DNA of 64,000 bases from Bacillota bacterium. GTDB taxonomy: Bacteria; Bacillota; Clostridia; Christensenellales; Aristaeellaceae. Where the stretch lies: positions 15,360 to 79,359 of the forward strand of contig JAEWSC010000011.1 in assembly GCA_023398575.1 (NCBI GenBank), read 5' to 3'. Under the pieces are notes generated by a model. The model was not told where the DNA came from and ran no database searches. It worked only from the letters and a program-made list of their open reading frames with translations. This document shows positions 1 to 8,301 of the stretch, piece after piece (the first letter of the stretch is position 1; each line of letters begins with the position of its first letter). A program made the position numbers and the translations under genes.

Positions 1-1984
1 TTGCGGTGCGGCGGCGGCGGGCGAAACTGGCTGCGGATAATGTTTGCTCATCCTCCGCAGCCGGCTTTGCGGTGCGAGGGAGGCGGTAATGACCTGTACC
101 GCCGGAAAGAATAGCCGCTTCCTCTTCGGAGAGTTCACGGTAGTCTTTTTCGGCATGTGGTGAGTCGTCATCTTCCTGATTGTCATCAGAGGTATCGCTG
201 CCATCCTGCGTGTGATCGCCGCGTACGTATTTCATATGCGGCAATTCGTCAGCTTCATCAGAGAAAACAAGGTCTGCCTGTGATCCATCCTGATCCTCGC
301 CATCTTCACTGTATTCGGCTGCATCAGAATCGTCATATTCGCTTGGCGATGTATAATCCCTTCGTGTACCGCGTTCCAAATGATCCAACGCAGTATTCGA
401 TTGACGCTTTGCAGCCAGCCGCTTGGCAAACGCTATAGCGATCAACAAGATTGCCCCTGCTATCAGCACAAGAAAAAGCGCAAGCAGGATTGTGGCGATG
501 CTCTTTGCAGTGGCAAAGGCAGGCGGCAACCCGGCTTTTGTGGGTAGCGCTTCCGTTACAAGCGGAGCGGGGGTGCGCTGGGGTACAGTGGTCGGCTCTG
601 CCGTGGGCACAGAAAACGAGATGGCGATAGGATTGCTCTCAAAAGAAACTTTATTTTTTAAAAGGTCTTCACATGTGGCTGTAAACTTAAAGGTTCCAGC
701 CATGGAAATACTTGTATCCCGCTGGAGTTTCTTGGTTTCGCCAGCCTTAATGGTGGGGAAGGTATACAGCAGGTTGCTGCCGTGACGCAGTTCCACCTTT
801 GTTGCGTCTGTTTCACTGGTGTTTGTGACGGAAACCTCAAAACGAACTTGAGCAGGTTGAGTGTAAACTTCCAGCTTGTCAGCAGATGCATTAACAGTTA
901 GCTCAAGCTTTTTATTGGGGTCTACTGCGCTGACTGGCACCTTGTCGGTAGTAATGTTTACTTCTGAGCCGGTGTTATCGGTAGCTTGCACAGAGAAAGC
1001 ATACTCAGCACTAGCCATCAGCGTAACTTCTTTTTCAATGGTCTTTGTTTCGCCAGCAGCCAGTTCCAGATTGGATTCGATCTCGCCTAGCACAGCGTCT
1101 GCTATCTTGACATTGCTATAGCTGATGGTACCTTGATTTTTCAGTGTTAATGTCAGCTTTACCTTCTCACCGATATTTACACCGGCAGCACTGGCTTCTA
1201 GCTTGGCAGAAAGATTGGCCTCGCCCAAGCTGATGGTTTGCGCTTCAATCGTCTTCTTCAGGGTCTCGTTGGAGCCGCTGGCTTTATAGGTGATGGTGGC
1301 ACTGCTGGTCAGGTTTTTACTGCCCATGGTCACTTCAAAATTGATCTTTTCGCTGGCATTGGCAGCAAGTGATTTGATAGTGGCTTTTTTACTTGAAATG
1401 CTCTTGTTTTCAGTCAGCGTGATGTTTGTCAGTGCAACATTTCCGGTATTGCTTAACTCATAGGTGATGGTCACCTTTTGATCCTTGCGGGCCATTTGCG
1501 CGGAAAAAGTGCGCTTTATCTCCAAACCGGGAACAGCGCCATTATAAATGATTGCCTTATTAAAGTACTTATTTTTTACGACAAGATCGCTTCCGTCTTC
1601 ATTTGGGACGGGATACTTGACCATAAAGGTGATTTTGCCGGCTTCCAACTGCTTTTGGGTAACACGCCATGTACCCGTCCAGGTTCGAAAGACACCGATA
1701 TCCAGTGTTACGGCACCGCCGTCACCAAAATCGGTAACAGCTTTTCCATCTGGGTAATACAAATAGACCGACCCCGGTATTCTGTCATCGCCTACATTGC
1801 TGACTTTGATGGATACCGTCACATCGCCAGGTTCTGTGAACTCGTTTTTGGATAGATCCATGCTTACTTTAATGGGGTCATCTGCCTTTGCCATGCCAAG
1901 GATGCCCACCAGCAAGGTGCATAGCAGAATCAGCAAAAATAGCTTTTGCCTCATGTACATCATCGGGCGTTTGGGAACACCCAT
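1..1984 (-). CDS. Secreted, membrane-anchored surface protein with Ig-like (CARDB/NEW3-type) repeats, partial
   Basis: An uninterrupted minus-strand frame enters from the left edge and gives 661 codons without reaching its stop. The N-terminus is a signal peptide (basic RQK, then a long hydrophobic run ending near AKA-DD). It is followed by several beta-rich repeats of about 100 residues with spaced phrases such as YELSNTGNVAL and LTLKNQGTIS, typical of CARDB/NEW3/DUF11-like extracellular modules. A TP-rich linker and one strong membrane helix follow around residues 485-510, then a very acidic tail (runs of D/E/S) that should lie in the cytoplasm. Starts at 1984 (SD GAGGGGAGG almost touching it) and 1963 are both possible. 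A consensus promoter lies at 2094-2122. The role is unknown; adhesion or envelope organisation is a guess. Confidence 0.8.
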   Translation of the reverse strand, partial: MGVPKRPMMYMRQKLFLLILLCTLLVGILGMAKADDPIKVSMDLSKNEFTEPGDVTVSIKVSNVGDDRIPGSVYLYYPDGKAVTDFGDGGAVTLDIGVFRTWTGTWRVTQKQLEAGKITFMVKYPVPNEDGSDLVVKNKYFNKAIIYNGAVPGLEIKRTFSAQMARKDQKVTITYELSNTGNVALTNITLTENKSISSKKATIKSLAANASEKINFEVTMGSKNLTSSATITYKASGSNETLKKTIEAQTISLGEANLSAKLEASAAGVNIGEKVKLTLTLKNQGTISYSNVKIADAVLGEIESNLELAAGETKTIEKEVTLMASAEYAFSVQATDNTGSEVNITTDKVPVSAVDPNKKLELTVNASADKLEVYTQPAQVRFEVSVTNTSETDATKVELRHGSNLLYTFPTIKAGETKKLQRDTSISMAGTFKFTATCEDLLKNKVSFESNPIAISFSVPTAEPTTVPQRTPAPLVTEALPTKAGLPPAFATAKSIATILLALFLVLIAGAILLIAIAFAKRLAAKRQSNTALDHLERGTRRDYTSPSEYDDSDAAEYSEDGEDQDGSQADLVFSDEADELPHMKYVRGDHTQDGSDTSDDNQEDDDSPHAEKDYRELSEEEAAILSGGTGHYRLPRTAKPAAEDEQTLSAASFARRRRTA

Positions 1985-2093
1985 CCTCCCCTCACTCGCA
2001 CACAAGTGGTGCGCAATGGTGAAACACAAATAGTATGCCACAAACATACAAGGATATACAGATCAACCATCGTATACTTATACTATCGCTGAT

Positions 2094-2122
2094 ATTGTAG
2101 AACATCCCTGAGCATGTGTCAA
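2094..2122 (-). promoter_or_regulatory. Sigma-A-type promoter of the surface-protein gene
   Basis: On the minus strand TTGACA (2117-2122) and TACAAT (2094-2099) are separated by exactly 17 bases. It points at the partial surface-protein gene and leaves a leader of about 100 bases. Confidence 0.65.
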
Positions 2123-2226
2123 GCAAAGCGGCCTGTCAAGCAGCGTAATTTGGTTCTGTTTTCCTGAAAAGCATGAAAAATAGCGAATTTTGTAACAAGA
2201 ATTGGCACGGGCATGGCATATTCCGC

Positions 2227-2901
2227 TTATGGAACCAAGTTGACAATATCCGCTTTTTCATTTAGATCAACAAATTGGGCGGGCACTTCACCTACAATTA
2301 TGCTTTCGGCAATTGGTACCGTACTGACCAATTCAACTTGTTTTGCACCGGTTGGAATAATCAAGCGGACTGTCGTTTTGGTAGACAAAAGAATTTTGTG
2401 CCTTGTTTGATTGATACCTGCGGATTCAAACTCTGTTACGAATTGTGTAGATACGGCACCAACAGGCAGTATCTTGACAGGTATGCCCGGTCCGCTGCCG
2501 GCAAGAAAGTGTATTCCAAAGGCAGCACCCAGTGGAATAAGAATCACTTGGTTTTTCGTTTCTTGCAGTTTTTCCTGAGCCTGCAGTGCTGTGCGTGTAG
2601 CTAGGTCATTCATGCGCACCGTATTGGCCTGTATCATGGTAACTTGTCTTTTGTCATTCATATGTACCATGATGAGATCGTCATAAGTGATGCCAGAATG
2701 CATAATGTCGGCCACGGCGGAGTTAATGACCTTTACTGCCAGAGAATAGGCGTCGGCGTATGCCATATCCAGTATCACCTGAGAAAGATTGTTTTCCAGT
2801 ACCAAGAAAGCTGCGGTCAAAAGTAAAAGAATGATGACCGTCCAGCGCAGAAGCTTTCGTGAGAGACGTTTTTTTCTTTGCGGCAATGCAACCATTTTCA
2901 T
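2227..2901 (-). CDS. yunB: Sporulation protein YunB
   Basis: 224 residues. It has a basic N-terminus (RKKRLSRK), one membrane helix at about residues 18-36, and an extracytoplasmic domain beginning with the A-x-Y-A-D-A-Y region and a conserved motif around DLIMVHMNDKRQV. Length and layout match YunB, a sigma-E-dependent mother-cell protein needed for efficient sporulation in Bacillus subtilis. The start has a good SD (GAGGGAGG) seven to eight bases upstream. It is divergent from the penicillin-binding protein gene and shares a 150-base intergenic region with it. A sigma-E-like -10 may lie just upstream but is too weak to call. The biochemical function of the family is not known. Confidence 0.8.
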   Translation of the reverse strand: MKMVALPQRKKRLSRKLLRWTVIILLLLTAAFLVLENNLSQVILDMAYADAYSLAVKVINSAVADIMHSGITYDDLIMVHMNDKRQVTMIQANTVRMNDLATRTALQAQEKLQETKNQVILIPLGAAFGIHFLAGSGPGIPVKILPVGAVSTQFVTEFESAGINQTRHKILLSTKTTVRLIIPTGAKQVELVSTVPIAESIIVGEVPAQFVDLNEKADIVNLVP

Positions 2902-2960
2902 TCCTCCCTCGTTTTATGAATATGCGAAAGCATGAGGCTATACCCGTTTTGTGGGAAACT

Positions 2961-2989
2961 TTGAATTGCTTTTGCGCCTGTGGTATAAT
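2961..2989 (+). promoter_or_regulatory. Sigma-A-type promoter of the class A PBP gene
   Basis: TTGAAT (2961-2966), a 17-base spacer and TATAAT (2984-2989). Transcription would begin near 2996. That leaves no room for an SD before the ATG at 3007 and favours the TTG start at 3052. Confidence 0.7.
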
Positions 2990-3051
2990 ACGGGCATGTC
3001 CTGAAAATGACGATGACGATTCTTGGCGTAATGCCGTTTGGAGGCTTGGCT

Positions 3052-6000
3052 TTGTATCAACCACCTTATGCAAATGATCCTAAGAAAGCAAAGCGGGCGG
3101 GTGAATATCCCAATGCACAGCCCAATGATATGCAGGCTGTAGATGCACAGTACACGGATGAGCAATATGATGCTTATCCGGCAGGCGATGTGAATTATGA
3201 CTATGTGGATCAGCAGGATAACTGGCAGGCAGGGGAATATGACACCCAGTATGTGCAGCAGGAGGAGGTAAGCGAAGATTGGCAAGACGAGCTTCCGTCT
3301 GAAAAGACCTATCGTCATACCATTTTTAAGCCCAAGGTCCGCAAGCCAAGCTTTATCTTATCGATGCTGGTCAACGCCGTACGCATATTCGCGTTGATCG
3401 CCGTTTTGGCCGGCTTGGCAGGACTTGGTGCAGTGGTGGGTATCGCCAAGGCATATGTGGAGACAGCACCGACGCTGAATTTGGCACTTTTGGATGCTCA
3501 GGATCAGACATCTTTTATTTACGATGCCGAGGGTAATTTGATTACCGATTATAAGGGCACGGAAAACCGCGTCATGGTCTCTATTAATCAAATGCCAACC
3601 CATTTGCAAAACGCTTTTATCGCCGTGGAGGATGCCCGATTCTTTACCCATAACGGCGTAGATATTAAGCGTATTGTTGGCGCGTTTGTCGCTAATCTGA
3701 CCTCTGGCAGCAACCAGGGAGGATCGACGATTACGCAGCAATTGATTAAAAATACGGTTTTGAGTGATGAGTTAAGCTATAAACGAAAAATTCAGGAAGC
3801 TTACCTGGCTATGCAGTTGGAAGCGCGCTACAGTAAGCAGCAGATATTGGAAAGCTATTTGAATACCATTTACCTTGGCGAAAACTATTATGGTGTGCAA
3901 GTGGCCGCTGAGGGCTATTTCGGTAAGGAACTTGGCGAACTGACGCTGCGGGAATGTGCCATGCTGGCGGGTGTAAACAATAGTCCATACTACTATAATC
4001 CCCGCCGGAACTTCTTTGTACGGTCTGCCGAAGGCGTCGATTATCCTGCCATTACAAACAATCGTACCAATTATGTGCTGCGGTGTATGTATGAGAATCA
4101 ATTCATTACCCATGAGCAGTATACCGAAGCATTAAAGACGGAGACGGCGGTAGTTCTAAAGACCTCTCCCTCAGACGGCGCCGGCATGTACAAATATGCT
4201 CACTATGTGGAATACGCCGTCAGGGATGTGGTGAATAAGTTCCTGCAAATGGAAGGTTTGCCGGATACGAGTGAAAACCGTTACGCCATGGAGAACAAGC
4301 TGCGCACCGGCGGCTATCATGTCAAGCTGGCCATTGATACGCAGATTCAGGAGATTGTGGAGGATACGCTGGAAACATGGAAGAACTACCCCAGCCTGCG
4401 TAACCCCAGCGACAAGATTTACAGGGCGCGCAACGCTGACGGAACCTATTCTGAAATCATTCAGCCCCAGGCGGCGGCTGTGGTCATGGACTATAGGACC
4501 GGTGAGTTGAAGGCCATTGTCGGCGGCCGCAACAGGCCTACACAGCGCAAGACTTTAAACCGGGCCACCGATAACGAAATGCCGGTTGGTTCTGCCATCA
4601 AGCCATTGGCAGTATATGCACCGGCTATAGAAGGCGGGGCATCACCTGCTACGGTAGTGTATAATATGCCTTTGCCTATTGTCGGCTATAAAAATGAAAA
4701 GAATCAGGATGCCTGGCCAGAAAATTATGGCGGCGGGGGATATAAAGGTCCGCAGACATTGCGGGCGGCTATGAGAAACAGCTATAACGTATCCGCGGCA
4801 CAAACGCTGATGACCATGGTGGGTGTAGACCGGGCTGTGGATTATCTTCAGAAAATGGGTGTTGATCGGGATCATATCAACGCAACGCCCTTTGGTGTGG
4901 CACTGGGTTCCAGCGGTATATCTCCGCTGGAGATGACCGTGGCTTATGGTGTGCTGGGCAACGGCGGTTTGTATCAGGAGCCGATATCCTTTCTGGGCAT
5001 ATCCGACAGCAATGGCAAGGTGATTTATGACAGTCATGCCAACCAGCAACGCCGGCAGGTGTTCAAGGCATCTACGGCCTGGCTTACGGTGGATATGATG
5101 AAGGATGTTGTATCCGGCGGTACTGGTACAGGCGCCAAAATTAGTGGACAGACGGTTGCTGGAAAAACAGGCACGAACTCTGATCAAAAGGGCATTGGTT
5201 TTGGCGGCATGACAGGCTGGTATGTTAGCTATGTATGGATAGGACATGACAATTACAAGGCGCTATCCTCCAAGTCAACGGGCAGCAATTCGGCCACGCC
5301 GCTTTGGAAGGCCTATATGAGCAAAATCCATACGGCCAAGAATCTGCCCAACCGTGACATACTGGAAGGCGACCCTTCCCAATTTGGCCTGGTAAAAGTA
5401 ACTACTTGCGGGGTAAGCGGCCAGTTGGCGACCAGCGCCTGCAGAAACGACCAAATGGGTTATGGCACTGTGACAGATTACTGGGCCACGGGAACCAAAC
5501 CATTGACGGAATGTCAGATGCACAAGGTAATGACTGTTTGTACTGAAAGTGGTAAGCTTACCAATGAGTATTGCCCGAATGTTGTAAGGGCAAACAAGGG
5601 CGTTATCGTGATACCGAAAGGTCATCCGCTGTATGGTTTTATCGGCAGCAAGTATAACTCCACATTGGAGAAATATCTTGGCGAATTCGCTACGCTACGC
5701 TATTCCAATGATGCAAACGCAAATGCGGCATTGAACAGCTCCATAACTTGCGACATTCATGGTCCGGGTACCAACAACGACAACTATTTTGTTGATAACA
5801 CACTGGTACCCGACGCAAACCGCCTTTTGGGCCAGGCGCAGGATGTACTGAACAACATGACGCAAGGGACAGATGCTTACAGCAACCTACAAAACGCCAT
5901 CAGCAGCCTGCAGGGAATTCTGAACCAAGGAAGCCCATCTGCCTCCAGCCTGACGCAGGCAATGGGTTATCTGACACAGGCCATGGCGGGGGCTCAATAG
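3052..6000 (+). CDS. Class A penicillin-binding protein (PBP1A-type transglycosylase/transpeptidase)
   Basis: Bifunctional peptidoglycan synthase, 982 residues from the TTG start. After a tyrosine/aspartate-rich cytoplasmic tail of about 90 residues comes one membrane helix (about 101-130), then a GT51 glycosyltransferase domain with the EDARFFTHNGVD motif (catalytic Glu near 193) and GGSTITQQ. The transpeptidase domain has S514-x-x-K (GSAIK), S577-x-N579 (SYN) and K705-T-G (KTGT). The roughly 200-residue tail carries several Cys residues, as in other clostridial PBP1A proteins. TTG 3052 is chosen because GGAGG (3040-3044) sits seven bases upstream; the longer frame from ATG 3007 has no SD and starts about 11 bases after the predicted transcription start. 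It is a single-gene transcript ending at the 6010-6052 hairpin. Confidence 0.93.
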   Translation: MYQPPYANDPKKAKRAGEYPNAQPNDMQAVDAQYTDEQYDAYPAGDVNYDYVDQQDNWQAGEYDTQYVQQEEVSEDWQDELPSEKTYRHTIFKPKVRKPSFILSMLVNAVRIFALIAVLAGLAGLGAVVGIAKAYVETAPTLNLALLDAQDQTSFIYDAEGNLITDYKGTENRVMVSINQMPTHLQNAFIAVEDARFFTHNGVDIKRIVGAFVANLTSGSNQGGSTITQQLIKNTVLSDELSYKRKIQEAYLAMQLEARYSKQQILESYLNTIYLGENYYGVQVAAEGYFGKELGELTLRECAMLAGVNNSPYYYNPRRNFFVRSAEGVDYPAITNNRTNYVLRCMYENQFITHEQYTEALKTETAVVLKTSPSDGAGMYKYAHYVEYAVRDVVNKFLQMEGLPDTSENRYAMENKLRTGGYHVKLAIDTQIQEIVEDTLETWKNYPSLRNPSDKIYRARNADGTYSEIIQPQAAAVVMDYRTGELKAIVGGRNRPTQRKTLNRATDNEMPVGSAIKPLAVYAPAIEGGASPATVVYNMPLPIVGYKNEKNQDAWPENYGGGGYKGPQTLRAAMRNSYNVSAAQTLMTMVGVDRAVDYLQKMGVDRDHINATPFGVALGSSGISPLEMTVAYGVLGNGGLYQEPISFLGISDSNGKVIYDSHANQQRRQVFKASTAWLTVDMMKDVVSGGTGTGAKISGQTVAGKTGTNSDQKGIGFGGMTGWYVSYVWIGHDNYKALSSKSTGSNSATPLWKAYMSKIHTAKNLPNRDILEGDPSQFGLVKVTTCGVSGQLATSACRNDQMGYGTVTDYWATGTKPLTECQMHKVMTVCTESGKLTNEYCPNVVRANKGVIVIPKGHPLYGFIGSKYNSTLEKYLGEFATLRYSNDANANAALNSSITCDIHGPGTNNDNYFVDNTLVPDANRLLGQAQDVLNNMTQGTDAYSNLQNAISSLQGILNQGSPSASSLTQAMGYLTQAMAGAQ

Positions 6001-6009
6001 ATCAAAGCC

Positions 6010-6052
6010 AAGCAAAGCCGCTTCCATGCTATGCGAGGAAGCGGCTTTGCTT
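6010..6052. terminator. Bidirectional terminator between PBP and spoVAE
   Basis: A perfect 16-bp inverted repeat (left arm 6010-6025, right arm 6037-6052) with an 11-base loop, between two convergent genes. T-rich sequence follows on the plus strand. Confidence 0.75.
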
Positions 6053-6067
6053 CACTTTTGAAATGGT

Positions 6068-6427
6068 TTATCCCTTTGCCCTTGGTTTAAAGAGCATAGC
6101 CGCCAGTGCGCCAAACAGAACTGCGGCTGTGATGCCGCCTGAGGTGGCGCTAAGTCCGCCTGTAAAGACGCCTATCAGCCCTACTTCTTGCACGGCATGT
6201 ATGACTCCCTGGCTCAGTGCATGACCAAAGCCGGTGAGTGGTACGGTAGCCCCTGCGCCTGCGAAGTCTACCAGATAACCGTAGACGCCGACAGCACTTA
6301 AAATTACCCCGGCAACAATATAACCGACCAGAATCCGCGCAGGTGTGGCATTGGTCTTTAAGACCAGCAGTTCGCCAATGGCGCACAGCACGCCGCCCAC
6401 CAGAAAAGCTTTTAGATACATGAGCAT
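6068..6427 (-). CDS. spoVAE: Stage V sporulation protein AE (SpoVAEb-type)
   Basis: 119-residue, almost entirely hydrophobic protein with about four membrane helices and the conserved GAGATVPLTGFGHAL segment. SpoVA proteins form the inner-membrane channel that takes up Ca-dipicolinate during sporulation and releases it at germination. This is the short (SpoVAEb) form. It is last in the spoVAC-spoVAD-spoVAE operon, 13 bases after spoVAD. By family knowledge the operon is expressed in the forespore under sigma-G. No spoVAA, spoVAB or spoVAF gene is adjacent, which matches the reduced C-D-E set of many clostridia. Confidence 0.93.
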   Translation of the reverse strand: MLMYLKAFLVGGVLCAIGELLVLKTNATPARILVGYIVAGVILSAVGVYGYLVDFAGAGATVPLTGFGHALSQGVIHAVQEVGLIGVFTGGLSATSGGITAAVLFGALAAMLFKPRAKG

Positions 6428-6440
6428 GCACTATTCCTCC

Positions 6441-7466
6441 TTATGCCAGAGCTGATTCGATGGCGACGGCATGCGCCACGCCAGGTATACTTTCGCCCTG
6501 TTGGTTGCTGGTGGGACTAAGAAGCGCACCTGTGGCCATAAATAAGATGCGCTTGAATTCTCCGGTAGCCAGCTTGTTTAGCAAAAGCGTATTGAGCACA
6601 CTAGCCGCGCAGCCGCAGCCGCTGCCGCCGGAGTGCACATCCTGGTTCGCATCATATATTTGCAATCCGCAGTCCATATAATGATCAAAATCCAACGGGA
6701 TGCCCTTTTTGTCCATCAGTTCCAGCAGTGCGTCGTGGCCAACGCGGCCAAGATCACCGGAAACCACCCGGTCATAGTCTGCGGCGCTGCGACCCGTATC
6801 TTGAAAATGGGCGGCAAGGGTGGCAGCCGCTGCCGGTGCCATGGCGGCACCCATATTATTGGCATCGGTGATACCCATATCCACCAGCCGGCCAATGGTC
6901 ACATGCGTCACATGGGCAATGGGCTTGAGTTTTGGGTCGCAGGATACCAGTGTTGCGCCAGCACCCGTAACAGTCCATTGAGCGGTAGGACAGCGTTGGC
7001 TTCCGTATTCCAAGGGGAAGCGGTACTGTCTCTCCGCTGTACAGAAATGGCTGCTGGCGCCGCAGATGATGGATGTGGCAAAACCGCCATCCACAAGCAT
7101 AGATCCTAAGGAAAGGCTTTCTGACATGGTAGAGCAGGCACCATATAATCCCAAAAAGGGAATGCCTAGTTCTCTGGCCGCCATGGAGGATGCCATGATT
7201 TGATTTAGAAGGTCACCTCCCAGCAGATAATGAACATTTTTCTCCACTACGCCAGCCTTTTGAAGGCAAGTCTTTACGGCTGAAAAGAAGAAGTGGCTCT
7301 CTGCCTTTTCCCAGCTTTCTTCGCCATACGTATCGTCTGGTACAATCTGGTCAAAAAGGCTGCCCAAGGGCCCTTCGCCCTCTTTTTTGCCGGCAAATGC
7401 TGCACCGGTTATAATACCAGGACGGGAAGGAAGTTGTACAGTTTGTGCGCCGAGTCGTTTTTGCAT
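6441..7466 (-). CDS. spoVAD: Stage V sporulation protein AD
   Basis: 341 residues, soluble, with a thiolase-like fold: the GLYGACSTMSESLSLG stretch holds the Cys at the position of the thiolase nucleophile, and a glycine-rich GGSGCGCAAS segment lies near the C-terminus. SpoVAD binds dipicolinic acid directly and works with the SpoVAC/SpoVAE channel in the spore inner membrane. Length is normal for the family (about 335-345). It is the middle gene of the operon, 13 bases after spoVAC, so the three proteins are very likely co-translated. Confidence 0.95.
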   Translation of the reverse strand: MQKRLGAQTVQLPSRPGIITGAAFAGKKEGEGPLGSLFDQIVPDDTYGEESWEKAESHFFFSAVKTCLQKAGVVEKNVHYLLGGDLLNQIMASSMAARELGIPFLGLYGACSTMSESLSLGSMLVDGGFATSIICGASSHFCTAERQYRFPLEYGSQRCPTAQWTVTGAGATLVSCDPKLKPIAHVTHVTIGRLVDMGITDANNMGAAMAPAAAATLAAHFQDTGRSAADYDRVVSGDLGRVGHDALLELMDKKGIPLDFDHYMDCGLQIYDANQDVHSGGSGCGCAASVLNTLLLNKLATGEFKRILFMATGALLSPTSNQQGESIPGVAHAVAIESALA

Positions 7467-7479
7467 GCTTTGCGCTCCT

Positions 7480-7956
7480 TTACCACTTAAAAATGGTGTA
7501 CAATATGCCTACGATGACCGAAGCACTTATGCCGTACACCAAGACCGGACCTGCAATTGTAAATAGTCTCGCGCCAAGACCCAGCACCATTCCCTCCCGC
7601 CGGAATTCCATGGCGGGTGAAACCATAGCGTTGGCGAAGCCGGTAATGGGCACAAGCGTACCTGCACCGCCAAATTTCGCAATATTGTCAAACAAGCCGA
7701 TGCCTGTAAACAGCGCCGTCAGGAAGACAAGTACAATGCTGGAAAAAGTGGCGGCGGTAGAGGCTTTCATATTTAAATAGGTGACTCCAATATCGATTAA
7801 TCCCTGACCGAGTGTGCAGATCAATCCTCCTACCAAAAAGGCTCGGAGTATACCTTGGCCTAACTGTGACTTGGGTGAAAGACGGGAGATAAGATCACGG
7901 TACGCATCCTGCTTTTGCTTTTGCCGAAGGGTGATTGGCTTTTGCTTGTCAAACAT
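7480..7956 (-). CDS. spoVAC: Stage V sporulation protein AC
   Basis: 158 residues. A basic, soluble N-terminus (about 30 residues, KQKQDAYRDL) is followed by about four membrane helices and the same GGAGTLVPITGFANA motif as in SpoVAE. SpoVAC is the mechanosensitive channel subunit for dipicolinate in the spore inner membrane. It is the first gene of spoVAC-spoVAD-spoVAE and has SD AAAGGAG eight bases before the ATG. The forespore promoter should be in 7957-8060, but I could not place sigma-G elements with confidence. Confidence 0.95.
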   Translation of the reverse strand: MFDKQKPITLRQKQKQDAYRDLISRLSPKSQLGQGILRAFLVGGLICTLGQGLIDIGVTYLNMKASTAATFSSIVLVFLTALFTGIGLFDNIAKFGGAGTLVPITGFANAMVSPAMEFRREGMVLGLGARLFTIAGPVLVYGISASVIVGILYTIFKW

Positions 7957-8301
7957 GGTTTTACTCCTTTTCTATCTGTGTTTTAGGCCGGGCGTTTAAT
8001 GTTTGGGGCATAGGCCGCATGCGTATTTCTCTGTCGCCTGCCCTTGGCACAGTCTCCAATGTGTACGGAACGAGGGTGTTTCGCGTTTTTTCCATGAAAA
8101 AGCACCTGCTTTCATTGCCTCATTTATGCGGATGCATGACCGCAGGCTTTAGTATGCGCTATGTGCTAATTGCTCATGTAATGACAGCAATTTCAAAGCT
8201 GCCAAAATAAAAAAAGGAACCATGTTTCTGCAACGTAAGGCATGCCACCTTATATTGCGATTCATGGTTCCGTTTAAGTTTCCGTTGTGTTTTACCTTTG
8301 C
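7957..8301. other. Intergenic region between spoVAC and the ABC exporter operon
   Basis: 345 bases without a credible gene. It contains the spoVAC ribosome binding site and upstream control region at the left and the exporter operon terminator (8214-8271) at the right. The middle shows nothing I recognise. Confidence 0.6.
8209..8271 (-). terminator. Rho-independent terminator of the marR-exporter operon
   Basis: Arms GGAACCATG at 8216-8224 and its complement at 8263-8271 enclose a region holding a second small palindrome (GGCATGCC). On the minus strand the hairpin is followed by a run of T (8209-8215), directly downstream of the last exporter gene. Confidence 0.7.

Noticed and set aside
157..2033. 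Several short plus-strand frames
   Set aside because: They are shadows of the long minus-strand surface-protein gene that runs off the left edge.
2902..2945. Sigma-E promoter of yunB
   Set aside because: A CATATTCA -10-like string with an ATA 14 bases upstream exists but matches the consensus poorly.
7957..8060. Sigma-G promoter of spoVAC
   Set aside because: Only a loose match (GCATG, 16 bases, CATTAAA) was seen, too weak to report as a site.
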